A stretch of DNA of 9,165 nucleotides from Cytophagales bacterium (GCA_024643485.1 JAHEMU010000088.1:1-9165), one strand, 5' to 3'. Positions 1-6,379 are shown, counted from the stretch's first letter. Program-made: numbers and translations. Notes: generated from the sequence alone by a model not told the origin.

Positions 1-761
1 TGCGTATTGAACAAACCGCTTCCAACGTAATCGACGAAGAACATTGGAATTTAACTTTAACTCTTCAAAGCAAACAGTTAAAAAACGAAATTTATCAAAT
101 TGGGGTGAACTCGAAAGCAAAAAACGGAATGGATTATATGGATTTATCTACACTTCCGTTATTGGAAGACATGGCGAGTATTGAATTTAATTCACTAAAC
201 AGCACGAATAAACTAATAAAAGATATCAGAAAAGATTCCATTAATCAATCATGGAATTTCAACCTGATTAATCAAAGAAAATCGAGTGAACAACACAATT
301 TATTAACGTGGGACAATGAAATTGCTAAATCATTAACTTATGATCTTTATTTACTAAATACCACGACAAATTCCTTGACAGATATGAAATTATCTAACCA
401 ATTAGCTCTTACCACTGGGCAGGGTTATCAAATTTCATACGGTACTCGCGCTTTTATTTTGGAAGGACTTAACAGAGGGACCACCTTTATTTCTTCTCCC
501 TACCCGAATCCAATTGGTGAAATTTGTTATTTCAATATATCTATTCCCGAAAATGAAACAGAGGGTAAAATAACACAGACATTACGATATACTGACGGAA
601 GAATTATTTCAACAAATCATATCGACAACATACAGCCAGGCTATTTTACCCATTCCTTTCAAATTCCATTCGAATTAAAACCCGGGATCTATATCCTTCA
701 AATTTCATATGAAAACGAGACTATGGCTCAATCAATTTCTCACCTACTTTACAAAAATTAA
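1..761 (+). CDS. C-terminal part of a T9SS-secreted protein (5' end outside window)
   Basis: The frame is open from the left edge (first full codon at 3) to TAA at 759-761, giving 252 visible residues; the true start lies upstream. A GTG at 105 is in frame, but coding continues before it with similar composition, so I do not use it as the start. The last ~90 residues are a typical type-A T9SS sorting domain: a YPNP motif at visible residues 167-170, beta-strand pattern, and GIYILQI near the end. In known T9SS substrates this domain is recognised by the outer-membrane secretion machinery and usually removed by PorU. The stretch before it (about residues 15-160, with AKNGMDYMDL and LIKDIRKD) resembles the beta-rich pre-CTD module found in large secreted Bacteroidota proteins. 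The catalytic or binding N-terminus is missing, so no function is assigned. It sits one base before the caspase-like gene, so co-transcription is likely. Confidence 0.85.
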   Translation, partial: RIEQTASNVIDEEHWNLTLTLQSKQLKNEIYQIGVNSKAKNGMDYMDLSTLPLLEDMASIEFNSLNSTNKLIKDIRKDSINQSWNFNLINQRKSSEQHNLLTWDNEIAKSLTYDLYLLNTTTNSLTDMKLSNQLALTTGQGYQISYGTRAFILEGLNRGTTFISSPYPNPIGEICYFNISIPENETEGKITQTLRYTDGRIISTNHIDNIQPGYFTHSFQIPFELKPGIYILQISYENETMAQSISHLLYKN

Positions 762-762
762 A

Positions 763-1947
763 ATGAGAAATATATATTCTATCCTATCGACAAACATCCT
801 TCTCTTTATTTGTATCCAAAATTTATATGCTCAAGAGATTATCGTACAAACCGAATATATACCCGTTGTAATTGCTCAAGACACTCCTCAAATTGTGTGG
901 ATTTCACCTATTGAGGAAAATGAAGAAACAATTAAGGGTTCATACGATTTAATATTCGGAATTGTTTGTAAAAAAGAAATCACAGATATCTCCATTTCTA
1001 TCAATCAAATCCCCTTTGGGAAAATCAATGAATATGCAGAGGTAGATAAAAGCAAACACAATTACAATCGACTTATCAAGCAACGAATCATACTGCAACC
1101 TGGTACGAATACGATAAGTATTTCCGCTAGAACATCTCAGGGTAAAATGATTACTGAAGAACGCAATATTTCACTTAAAATAAGTCAAGAACAATTAATC
1201 ACCAGTTTAAGAAAGGATTACGCGTTGCTATTTGCGATTGATGATTACACAGAATGGAACGATTTGGGCAACCCGATAAATGATGCTAAGGCTATAAAAA
1301 GGGAACTTGAAGCATATTATGGGTTTGAAGTGGAGTTGATTGAAAACCCAACTGTAGAGGAAATTTTAATGAAACTAATAGAATACACTAAAAAAGTGTA
1401 CGATAAGGATGATCAGCTTTTTATCTTTTTCGCCGGACATGGGCAATACGACGACGTTCTTAATCAAGGATTTTTGGTTGGAAAAGATTCCAAGAAAAGG
1501 GATATTACTAAGTCCTCCTATCTTTCGCATACCTATTTTAGAGAACTGATAGACAATATACCTAACAATCATATTTTTGTTACAATCGACGCCTGTTTTG
1601 GCGGAACATTTGATCCATTAATCGCTCGATCTGACAGTCGAGGATTAGATGAAATATACGATGACATAGCCGATGTTGAATTTATCAACCGAAAACTGAG
1701 ATTTAAAACGCGCAAATATCTCACTTCTGGAGGAAAAGAATACGTACCAGATGGCATTGCAGGCCGTCACAGTCCGTTTACTTCACGTTTCCTTGAAGCA
1801 TTGCGAACATATGGAGGGAAAGATCACTTTCTGACACTAACCGAACTCAATTCATTTATGGAAAAACTACATCCAGAGCCTCGTTTTGGTTCGTTTGGAA
1901 AAAATGAAGCCGGTAGTGATTTCTTATTTGTTTCCGATAATAATTAA
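763..1947 (+). CDS. Exported caspase-like (C14) cysteine protease with N-terminal Ig-like domain
   Basis: The protein has 394 residues. I start it at ATG 763, not at the longer in-frame ATG 709: 763 gives a clean signal peptide (hydrophobic 7-18, cleavage probably after LYA at 23) and follows the upstream stop by one base, while 709 would bury the signal behind 18 extra residues. Residues ~44-140 look like an Ig-like beta-sandwich (VWISP at the start, GTNTISISA near the end). Residues ~152-390 are a C14 caspase fold: YALLFAIDDY, catalytic His226 in FAGHG, catalytic Cys278 in DACFGG, then LTSGGKE and GRHSPFTSRFLEAL. Both catalytic residues are present, so it is probably active. Family members (orthocaspases/metacaspases) often cleave after basic residues; specificity here is inference. 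There is no T9SS sorting domain, so a periplasmic or outer-membrane-associated location is likely. The substrate may be the coupled upstream gene product, but this is not shown. Confidence 0.9.
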   Translation: MRNIYSILSTNILLFICIQNLYAQEIIVQTEYIPVVIAQDTPQIVWISPIEENEETIKGSYDLIFGIVCKKEITDISISINQIPFGKINEYAEVDKSKHNYNRLIKQRIILQPGTNTISISARTSQGKMITEERNISLKISQEQLITSLRKDYALLFAIDDYTEWNDLGNPINDAKAIKRELEAYYGFEVELIENPTVEEILMKLIEYTKKVYDKDDQLFIFFAGHGQYDDVLNQGFLVGKDSKKRDITKSSYLSHTYFRELIDNIPNNHIFVTIDACFGGTFDPLIARSDSRGLDEIYDDIADVEFINRKLRFKTRKYLTSGGKEYVPDGIAGRHSPFTSRFLEALRTYGGKDHFLTLTELNSFMEKLHPEPRFGSFGKNEAGSDFLFVSDNN

Positions 1948-1955
1948 GAAGTATT

Positions 1956-2117
1956 CTAAAATAAATACATCAGAATAAAAAGCAAAATCAATAGAATAGC
2001 GGTCCAAGTTATCCAATTTGATTGAGTTGGGAACTCATAAGCACATATCGGACAAACTTTAAGCTTTTCCTCTACCTCCATTGCACAAGAAGGGCATTCT
2101 TTAGTTGGCGTTTTCAT
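1956..2117 (-). CDS. 53-aa zinc-ribbon membrane protein
   Basis: This short frame runs from ATG at 2117-2115 to TAG at 1958-1956. It begins MKTPTKECPSC and has two cysteine pairs, CPSC (Cys8, Cys11) and CPIC (Cys22, Cys25), separated by ten residues: a classic four-cysteine zinc ribbon. Residues ~35-53 form one strongly hydrophobic helix (WTAILLILLFILMYLF) that ends the protein, so it should be a tail-anchored inner-membrane protein with a cytoplasmic zinc ribbon (topology is inference). Its ATG overlaps the TGA stop of the CotH gene by one base (TGATG), which strongly suggests translational coupling. The motif spacing, the single terminal helix and the overlap together make a chance frame unlikely. 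Function unknown. Its stop is only 8 bases from the stop of the convergent caspase gene, with no terminator between them. Confidence 0.85.
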   Translation of the reverse strand: MKTPTKECPSCAMEVEEKLKVCPICAYEFPTQSNWITWTAILLILLFILMYLF

Positions 2118-4333
2118 CACCATTTTACAATTTGTGAGGTTGAAAGTACACCATCTTTCGTCATGATTCTCATGGAGTAAACACCAGGTCTGAATTCATC
2201 CGAATTTAATAATTGCGATTCGAAATTCACTTCGTGATATCCTCTATCCATCAAACCTAAATCTTTATAAAACACCCTTTGCCCCATGGAATTAAATAAG
2301 GTAATATTTACCTTCATGGTCCGTATCAGCGCATATTTCACAGTAAGTTCATCATGAAATGGGTTTGGAAAGACCTGAGTTTTATAATTCACAAGTTCAC
2401 TATAATAAATTGGAACTTCCAAAGCAGCTATCTCTCTATCAAGAAATACCACTCGTTGAAATAACCAATTTTTCAAGTAATCGATCTCGTCTTGATACGT
2501 ATTTCCCACGTAGGCATTGGGCCAAACATAGTTTCCCAAAATATTCCATCTCTCAAAATTCCTAACCTGTGCTTCACTTAAATAGTCCGCCCTTCCATCA
2601 ATGTATTGATATAAAGAATCTAGATGGAAAGGGCCTTCTCTTAGCGTGGCCCAACGATCTTTTACCATGGAAATAAATCGCTCACTTGACATGAGCTTTT
2701 TCCAATAGAATGGCACACCCGAGCCACATCTATCATTAAATTTATACGCCCAAACGGTAGTTGACCAACCTTCGCAATAATCGGCATTACCAAAAGCTAA
2801 ATTAAAATCCCACAGCGGACCAGAAACAATTTTACCACCTTTAGTGATTTTTTCTTTATAAAAATAAGTTGAAAGACGATACCCATCTACGTTATTGCTC
2901 ACCTCATTCATCAGCAAAAAATCAACAAAAGACATTTCATCAGCAATGGTCGCGAAGCCCGACAGTGGATCATTTACATTTCCAGAAATAACAGTACTTT
3001 CAAAATTCTTGACGGTATTTTTAATGTATTCAAATTGCTGAGGCATTACTTCAGTAGGTTTTGGATACACCAGTTGGTAATACGCATTTTGTCCATCGGT
3101 CTCGTAATCACTATACCACCCACCCCCTTGCGGATCTGCTCGATCTACTTTAAATATATACCCACCAGTCAATTGATCACCTGCAATATCGGTAGGCTTC
3201 AAATTCGAAATATCCACCCGGTTACTATCGCGTTTAATAGATTCCATCAAAACATATACTCCCTGGTAATCTTGATTTATCATCAATTCAACAAACCTTG
3301 TTCTCGGAGCATAACGTCCCATTTTTCTTCCCATGTAATACGTCAAATCATTTCTGATTAAGCTTTTATCTGAAAAAGGTCCATGAAGTACCCAATCATT
3401 TTCAGAAGGCATTCCCAATAAAGCGGTATCCAAATTCATTCCAGTTTCATCCTGGATTTCAATTCGATAGTTTTTTTTCGGAAACCCTTGGCTCGAACTA
3501 CCTCTAATTTCTATTTCTATTCTTCCATCAAAATGATTGAAAGGATCATCGAATTTATTTCTTAGTCCATTTCCATTATTAATAATTCCCATTTGTGCCA
3601 CTATTCTAGGCTCATCAGGAATGGGTTGGCCATTCGTATTCAGAACAATAATTGGCAAATTTGAAGAACCATATGATACCGGAGGGGCGAACCAATTTGG
3701 AGTTGATCTGTAGTTGTACGCAGTAGATTTTATTCCAGCAATCAAAAATGCTCTACCCGATAAATCAGAACTGCCATTGTTACCATTATGAATTTGAACG
3801 GCTAAAATATTGTCACCATCAACTAATTTATTAACAGGAATTGCGAATTGAACAGGAGCAAAACCCTGATATAGAACTGCTTCATGTAGGGAAGATGCAG
3901 TTTGATCAAAAGTGGGTGGTATACCGGCGGTTCCAATTCCAGCTCTGGCTATTTCCTCCCCATTTAAATAGGCAACAAAAGAATCATCGTAGTCCATATT
4001 TAGGAATAGGTCCTCTATATCTGCCAAACTGTTAATGGAAAATGATTTTCTAAAATAAACGGAAATTGTACCATCGGGTACTACGGTATTATCATCTAAA
4101 TCACCGTACCCAAAACCACCTTGTCCTACTGACCATGGTGAAGGGTCAAAAGATGCGTTCTTCCAATCGGATGGAGGTTCACTAATTCCAATAAAATAAT
4201 TCCAACTGTCATTATCGAGAACAATACTTTCATAATGATCTGCTTGCGCAAATACACTCAAAGGATGGGTGATAATCGACGAAATAAAAATAAAAAATAG
4301 AATAGAATTATAACGGAGTAAAAGTTTAATCAT
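2117..4333 (-). CDS. CotH kinase-like surface protein with T9SS sorting domain
   Basis: 738 residues from ATG 4333; a GTG two codons upstream (4339) is possible but less likely. A signal peptide ends around VFA at residue 29. Residues ~33-203 are a jelly-roll-like beta-sandwich (GFGYGDLDD, SVYFRKSF, YDDSFVAYLNGEEIAR). Residues ~226-600 match the CotH family: RGSSSQGFPKKNYRIEI from 277, WVLHGPFSDKSLIRND at 314-329, YAPRTRFVELMINQDYQGVYVLMESI around 341-366, and VSGPLWDFNLAFGN around 504-516. CotH proteins are atypical secreted protein kinases in Bacillus spores and surface invasins in Mucorales; in Bacteroidota the substrate is unknown. Cys520 and Cys536 could form a disulfide. The C-terminal ~85 residues form a type-A sorting domain (FPNP at 655-658, GVYSMRI near the end), so export by T9SS to the cell surface or medium is expected. 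The gene starts 12 bases after the hydratase stop and overlaps the zinc-ribbon gene by one base. Confidence 0.93.
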   Translation of the reverse strand: MIKLLLRYNSILFFIFISSIITHPLSVFAQADHYESIVLDNDSWNYFIGISEPPSDWKNASFDPSPWSVGQGGFGYGDLDDNTVVPDGTISVYFRKSFSINSLADIEDLFLNMDYDDSFVAYLNGEEIARAGIGTAGIPPTFDQTASSLHEAVLYQGFAPVQFAIPVNKLVDGDNILAVQIHNGNNGSSDLSGRAFLIAGIKSTAYNYRSTPNWFAPPVSYGSSNLPIIVLNTNGQPIPDEPRIVAQMGIINNGNGLRNKFDDPFNHFDGRIEIEIRGSSSQGFPKKNYRIEIQDETGMNLDTALLGMPSENDWVLHGPFSDKSLIRNDLTYYMGRKMGRYAPRTRFVELMINQDYQGVYVLMESIKRDSNRVDISNLKPTDIAGDQLTGGYIFKVDRADPQGGGWYSDYETDGQNAYYQLVYPKPTEVMPQQFEYIKNTVKNFESTVISGNVNDPLSGFATIADEMSFVDFLLMNEVSNNVDGYRLSTYFYKEKITKGGKIVSGPLWDFNLAFGNADYCEGWSTTVWAYKFNDRCGSGVPFYWKKLMSSERFISMVKDRWATLREGPFHLDSLYQYIDGRADYLSEAQVRNFERWNILGNYVWPNAYVGNTYQDEIDYLKNWLFQRVVFLDREIAALEVPIYYSELVNYKTQVFPNPFHDELTVKYALIRTMKVNITLFNSMGQRVFYKDLGLMDRGYHEVNFESQLLNSDEFRPGVYSMRIMTKDGVLSTSQIVKW

Positions 4334-4345
4334 AGACACTATTTA

Positions 4346-5119
4346 TTACCAACTAATTTTTTCTTTATTTAAAAATGCTTCTATTCCTTTTTTACAATCG
4401 ACAAAACTTCGCGCCCTTGCATTTTTTTCAGCTGCATAATGCAAAGCAGTAGACAAGTCCTTTGCTTGAATGGCCGCAATCATTTGCTTAGTAAGTGCCA
4501 TCGATTGTCCACTGTTTTGATTGCATAACATATCCGCAAACTTTAAGACCTCATTACTCAATTGATCTAAAGGAAATACTTCATTGATCATGCCGATTTC
4601 TTTCGCCTTGCTAGCAATAATTCGGTTTCCAGTAAGCAGCAATTCTCTTGCATGAGTTTCGCCAATTTTACGCAGCAAAAACGTCATCACAATTGCTGGG
4701 ACAAATCCAATTTTCACCTCTGAATAACCAAAAACAGCATCAGAGGAAGCGTAAACGAAATCACAGACAGTAGCCAAACCAACGCCACCAGCAATAGCGA
4801 ATCCTTCTACCTGGGCGATAACTATTTTATCCATGGTATAAATGGAATAATATAATTGCATCAAATGCTCACTGTCGGCTAAATTATCCTCATAGGTGTT
4901 TTTCTGTAATTGTTGAAGATAGGCTAAGTCAGCGCCCGCACAAAAAGTATTTCCACTCCCTTTAATGATAATCACCTTTACTTTATCATCTGTAGAAGCA
5001 TTTTTCAAAGCCTCTCTGAGTTCAGAAACCAATTGAAAATTTAAGGCATTACGCTTGTCGGGTCGATTTAATACTATGGTACAAATTCGATCACTGCACT
5101 CTACATTTATATACTTCAT
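4346..5119 (-). CDS. Enoyl-CoA hydratase/isomerase family protein, methylglutaconyl-CoA hydratase-like
   Basis: 257 residues from ATG 5119, where the canonical crotonase N-terminus (MKYINVECSDRICTIVLNRPDKRNALN) begins. An in-frame ATG at 5179 would add 20 hydrophobic residues not expected in this cytosolic family. Oxyanion-hole segments are CAGADL (60-65) and GFAIAGG (106-112). The glutamate of FGYSEV (Glu134) matches the second catalytic Glu of rat crotonase (Glu164), but the position of the first (Glu144) is Gly114 (GGVGLATVCD). The pattern GGVGL followed by SEVKIGFVPA is typical of the LiuC/AtuE-like branch, which hydrates 3-methylglutaconyl-CoA-type substrates in leucine or isoprenoid breakdown; this is assignment by motif, not by measured identity. 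No other catabolic gene is nearby. It lies 12 bases upstream of the CotH gene and is probably co-transcribed with it. A generic enoyl-CoA hydratase or isomerase remains possible. Confidence 0.9.
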   Translation of the reverse strand: MKYINVECSDRICTIVLNRPDKRNALNFQLVSELREALKNASTDDKVKVIIIKGSGNTFCAGADLAYLQQLQKNTYEDNLADSEHLMQLYYSIYTMDKIVIAQVEGFAIAGGVGLATVCDFVYASSDAVFGYSEVKIGFVPAIVMTFLLRKIGETHARELLLTGNRIIASKAKEIGMINEVFPLDQLSNEVLKFADMLCNQNSGQSMALTKQMIAAIQAKDLSTALHYAAEKNARARSFVDCKKGIEAFLNKEKISW

Positions 5120-5226
5120 TTCGAAAATAATAATTAGTAAAAATACTAAAATCAGTTGATTAGGCCGAATAAAGCCCACTCTATTTTATATAAATGTATA
5201 AGGAAATAAAATGGATAATCGTTTAT

Positions 5227-5394
5227 TTAGGAGCCACATCCAACACAATCGAACGAAGAATCCATTGGTTTTGTTCCCTTAATTTGCATTTCGAGGTTAT
5301 GAATTTTGTCTTTTATGTCCATATCTTGAAACATATCCCCGGTGAGCTGCTCCTTGAGCTGCTCCACTTCGCTTATTAATTCATCTTTACTCAT
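5227..5394 (-). CDS. 55-aa coiled-coil protein with C-terminal Cys-x-x-Cys tail
   Basis: The frame runs from ATG 5394 to TAA at 5229-5227. It begins MSKDELISEVEQLKEQL, a strongly charged heptad-like helix (residues 3-40), and ends FDCVGCGS, with Cys50 and Cys53. No signal peptide or membrane helix is seen, so it is likely cytoplasmic. The terminal CVGCGS tail could bind a metal or be redox active; I recall similar tails on short uncharacterised Bacteroidota proteins, but cannot verify this here. It follows the 109-aa gene by 48 bases on the same strand. AAGG lies just before its ATG (spacing only 2 bases), a weak ribosome-binding candidate. The longer open frame on the opposite strand (5194-5379) is not convincing. 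Function unknown. Confidence 0.75.
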   Translation of the reverse strand: MSKDELISEVEQLKEQLTGDMFQDMDIKDKIHNLEMQIKGTKPMDSSFDCVGCGS

Positions 5395-5442
5395 GACCTT
5401 GAAATTAACAAAAAATAAATTCAGCCAAAATCAAAACAGTAA

Positions 5443-5772
5443 TTAGTGAATAATTAAAATACTTTTCAATTGCTGATAGCGAAGATAATCCTTTATTTCT
5501 CCTTTTAGTTTTAAAATGTGATTTTCAATTTCTGAATTCTCATTTGATAAAACCCCATTAAATTCGTGATGGATTTCATTGGCCATTGCATTCATCACTT
5601 TTAGATAATCGGGAAAATGCCGAGGATTACCTGTGATGGTCATTAGGTTTAGGGTCGCTGATAACTCTTTGAGTTTTTGTTCCACATTTTCAACTCTTTT
5701 TTGATCTTCCTTACGGATTTGCTCCTTGAGTAAACCCGTCATTATGATTAATTGCTCGGTAGTGTTATACAT
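5443..5772 (-). CDS. 109-aa hypothetical helical protein
   Basis: The protein is not recognised. It starts at ATG 5772 and ends with TAA at 5445-5443. It has no signal peptide and no membrane segment. Residues ~5-42 (LLKEQIRKEDQKRVENVEQKLKE) and ~82-105 are strongly helical and charged, compatible with coiled coils, separated by a short linker with GNPRHFPDYLK at ~48-58. A later in-frame Met at residue 11 could also be the start. It is probably the first gene of the minus-strand run that continues with the 55-aa Cys-tail protein; the very AT-rich divergent spacer lies upstream. Composition and length are consistent with a cytoplasmic structural or regulatory protein, but no function can be assigned. 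Confidence 0.7.
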   Translation of the reverse strand: MYNTTEQLIIMTGLLKEQIRKEDQKRVENVEQKLKELSATLNLMTITGNPRHFPDYLKVMNAMANEIHHEFNGVLSNENSEIENHILKLKGEIKDYLRYQQLKSILIIH

Positions 5773-5880
5773 AGTTGTATCATATAATTTTTTATATAAT
5801 TATTATATATAATTTAATTTTTCAAAATTTTTAATTAACAATATCAATCAATTAGTATATAAATAATTGAAATACCTCAT
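5773..5880. other. Extremely AT-rich divergent spacer
   Basis: By hand count, only about 12 of 108 bases are G or C (~11%), far below the flanking genes. It separates the minus-strand run from the plus-strand lipoprotein unit. It carries the weak minus-strand promoter candidate and the left arm of the dyad. No coding frame or RNA gene is evident. Such tracts are usual in Bacteroidota promoters and could also bind nucleoid proteins. Confidence 0.7.
5823..5851 (-). promoter_or_regulatory. Candidate Bacteroidota housekeeping promoter for the minus-strand run
   Basis: On the minus strand, TTG (5851-5849) is followed after 18 bases by AAATTTTG (5830-5823). This compares with the Bacteroidota consensus TTTG, about 19 bases, TAnnTTTG, with one mismatch in the -7 box. 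Transcription would begin about 40-50 bases before the ATG at 5772. The region is extremely AT-rich, so a chance match is quite possible. Confidence 0.3.
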
Positions 5881-5900
5881 TTTAAATTAGTGGATTTCAA
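5867..5900. repeat. Imperfect inverted repeat (possible operator) in the divergent spacer
   Basis: TTGAAATACC (5867-5876) and GGATTTCAA (5892-5900) form an inverted repeat: a 7-bp perfect outer stem, one unpaired A, then 2 more pairs, around a 15-base AT-rich centre. It lies about 10 bases upstream of the -24 element of the candidate sigma-54 promoter. It could be a regulator-binding dyad, although sigma-54 activators usually bind further upstream. The AT-rich background weakens the case. Confidence 0.3.
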
Positions 5901-5908
5901 CTATTGTT

Positions 5909-5924
5909 TGGCACGGTTTTGGTT
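5909..5924 (+). promoter_or_regulatory. Candidate sigma-54 (RpoN) -24/-12 promoter
   Basis: TGGCACGGTTTTGGTT matches the sigma-54 consensus TGGCACG-N4-TTGCW. The -24 block TGGCACG (5909-5915) is perfect, the spacing is correct, and the -12 block is TGGTT, three of five positions, with GT instead of GC. The predicted transcription start is near 5934, giving a leader of about 14 bases before the ATG at 5948 of the lipoprotein gene. The distance and orientation fit that gene. If used, transcription would need an AAA+ enhancer-binding activator; none is encoded in the window. Confidence 0.5.
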
Positions 5925-5947
5925 TTCTCTTAAGAAAAAAAAAGGTC

Positions 5948-6310
5948 ATGAAACGATTAAAAACTACCGTATTACCGCTGCTTCTGTTGATAGGGCTGAT
6001 AGGAGGTTCTTCATGCCGTGAATATTATTATTATGAAGCAGATTTATTAATTTCTGTACAAGGATTATTGTCAGGAAATCCGCGAGAAGGATTGCCCGTT
6101 CAGGTATTTGAAACTGAATACGATGCTGAAAATCTAATCTATCCAATAACTCCATTAGTATATACTGATTACTATGGGGAAATTCTAGTGATTGGGCTGG
6201 ATCCTGGAAGAAATTATTATGTTAGAGTGGACGCGCTTCTCTCCACGAAAATTAAATCAACAGGAAGTTTAAGGGAAGGATCAAATCAAGTAACGGTCCG
6301 ATTTTTATAA
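5948..6310 (+). CDS. Small putative lipoprotein with transthyretin-like beta-sandwich
   Basis: 120 residues from ATG 5948, after an A-run and AAAGG (5941-5945), a weak ribosome-binding candidate only 2 bases from the ATG. The N-terminus MKRLK, a hydrophobic stretch (8-19) and GGSSC place the lipidated cysteine at Cys23. The lipobox is loose (GSSC rather than LAGC), as often in Bacteroidota. The mature protein begins CREYYYYEADL, with four tyrosines in a row. It then has an alternating beta pattern with VSVQG-like, GLPVQVFETEYDA, YTDYYGEILVIGLDPGRNYYVRV and NQVTVRFL segments. This resembles a prealbumin/carboxypeptidase-regulatory-like fold, in which a short ligand-binding or scaffold role would be typical; that is inference from pattern only. 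It is a single-gene unit with its own sigma-54-type promoter candidate and a strong terminator. Exact function unknown. Confidence 0.8.
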   Translation: MKRLKTTVLPLLLLIGLIGGSSCREYYYYEADLLISVQGLLSGNPREGLPVQVFETEYDAENLIYPITPLVYTDYYGEILVIGLDPGRNYYVRVDALLSTKIKSTGSLREGSNQVTVRFL

Positions 6311-6324
6311 ACGCAAATTTATAT

Positions 6325-6364
6325 AAATAGAAAAAGAGCACCGAAAAGTGCTCTTTTTCTATTT
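6325..6364. terminator. Bidirectional intrinsic terminator
   Basis: A perfect 17-bp stem (6325-6341 pairing with 6348-6364) encloses the 6-base loop CGAAAA. The core AGAGCAC/GTGCTCT is GC-containing, flanked by A-runs on the left and T-runs on the right, so it works as a rho-independent terminator on both strands. It lies 14 bases after the lipoprotein stop and 15 bases from the stop of the convergent Asp-box gene. Confidence 0.92.
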
Positions 6365-6379
6365 TACGTATTAAATGTA

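Noticed and set aside
709..762. Upstream ATG extension of the caspase gene
   Set aside because: It overlaps the T9SS-substrate coding end and would place 18 residues before a clear signal peptide.
1..1947. Bacterial gasdermin-caspase defence pair
   Set aside because: The upstream protein ends in a T9SS sorting domain and the caspase has a signal peptide. Gasdermin systems are cytoplasmic, and no gasdermin-like protein is visible.
3035..3361. Plus-strand open frame of 108 codons inside the CotH gene
   Set aside because: It lies entirely antisense to well-conserved CotH kinase coding sequence and shows no domain pattern.
5134..5149. TTAGTA-AAAA-TACTAA inverted repeat before the hydratase
   Set aside because: It is only 6 bp and fully AT-rich in its outer part, so it is expected by chance here and too weak for a terminator.
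5120..5179. N-terminal hydrophobic extension of the hydratase
   Set aside because: The added 20 residues are not part of the crotonase fold, and the canonical N-terminus starts exactly at ATG 5119.
5194..5379. Plus-strand open frame of 61 codons
   Set aside because: It lies antisense to the better supported 55-aa Cys-tail gene, has no recognisable motif, and crosses into the spacer before the hydratase.
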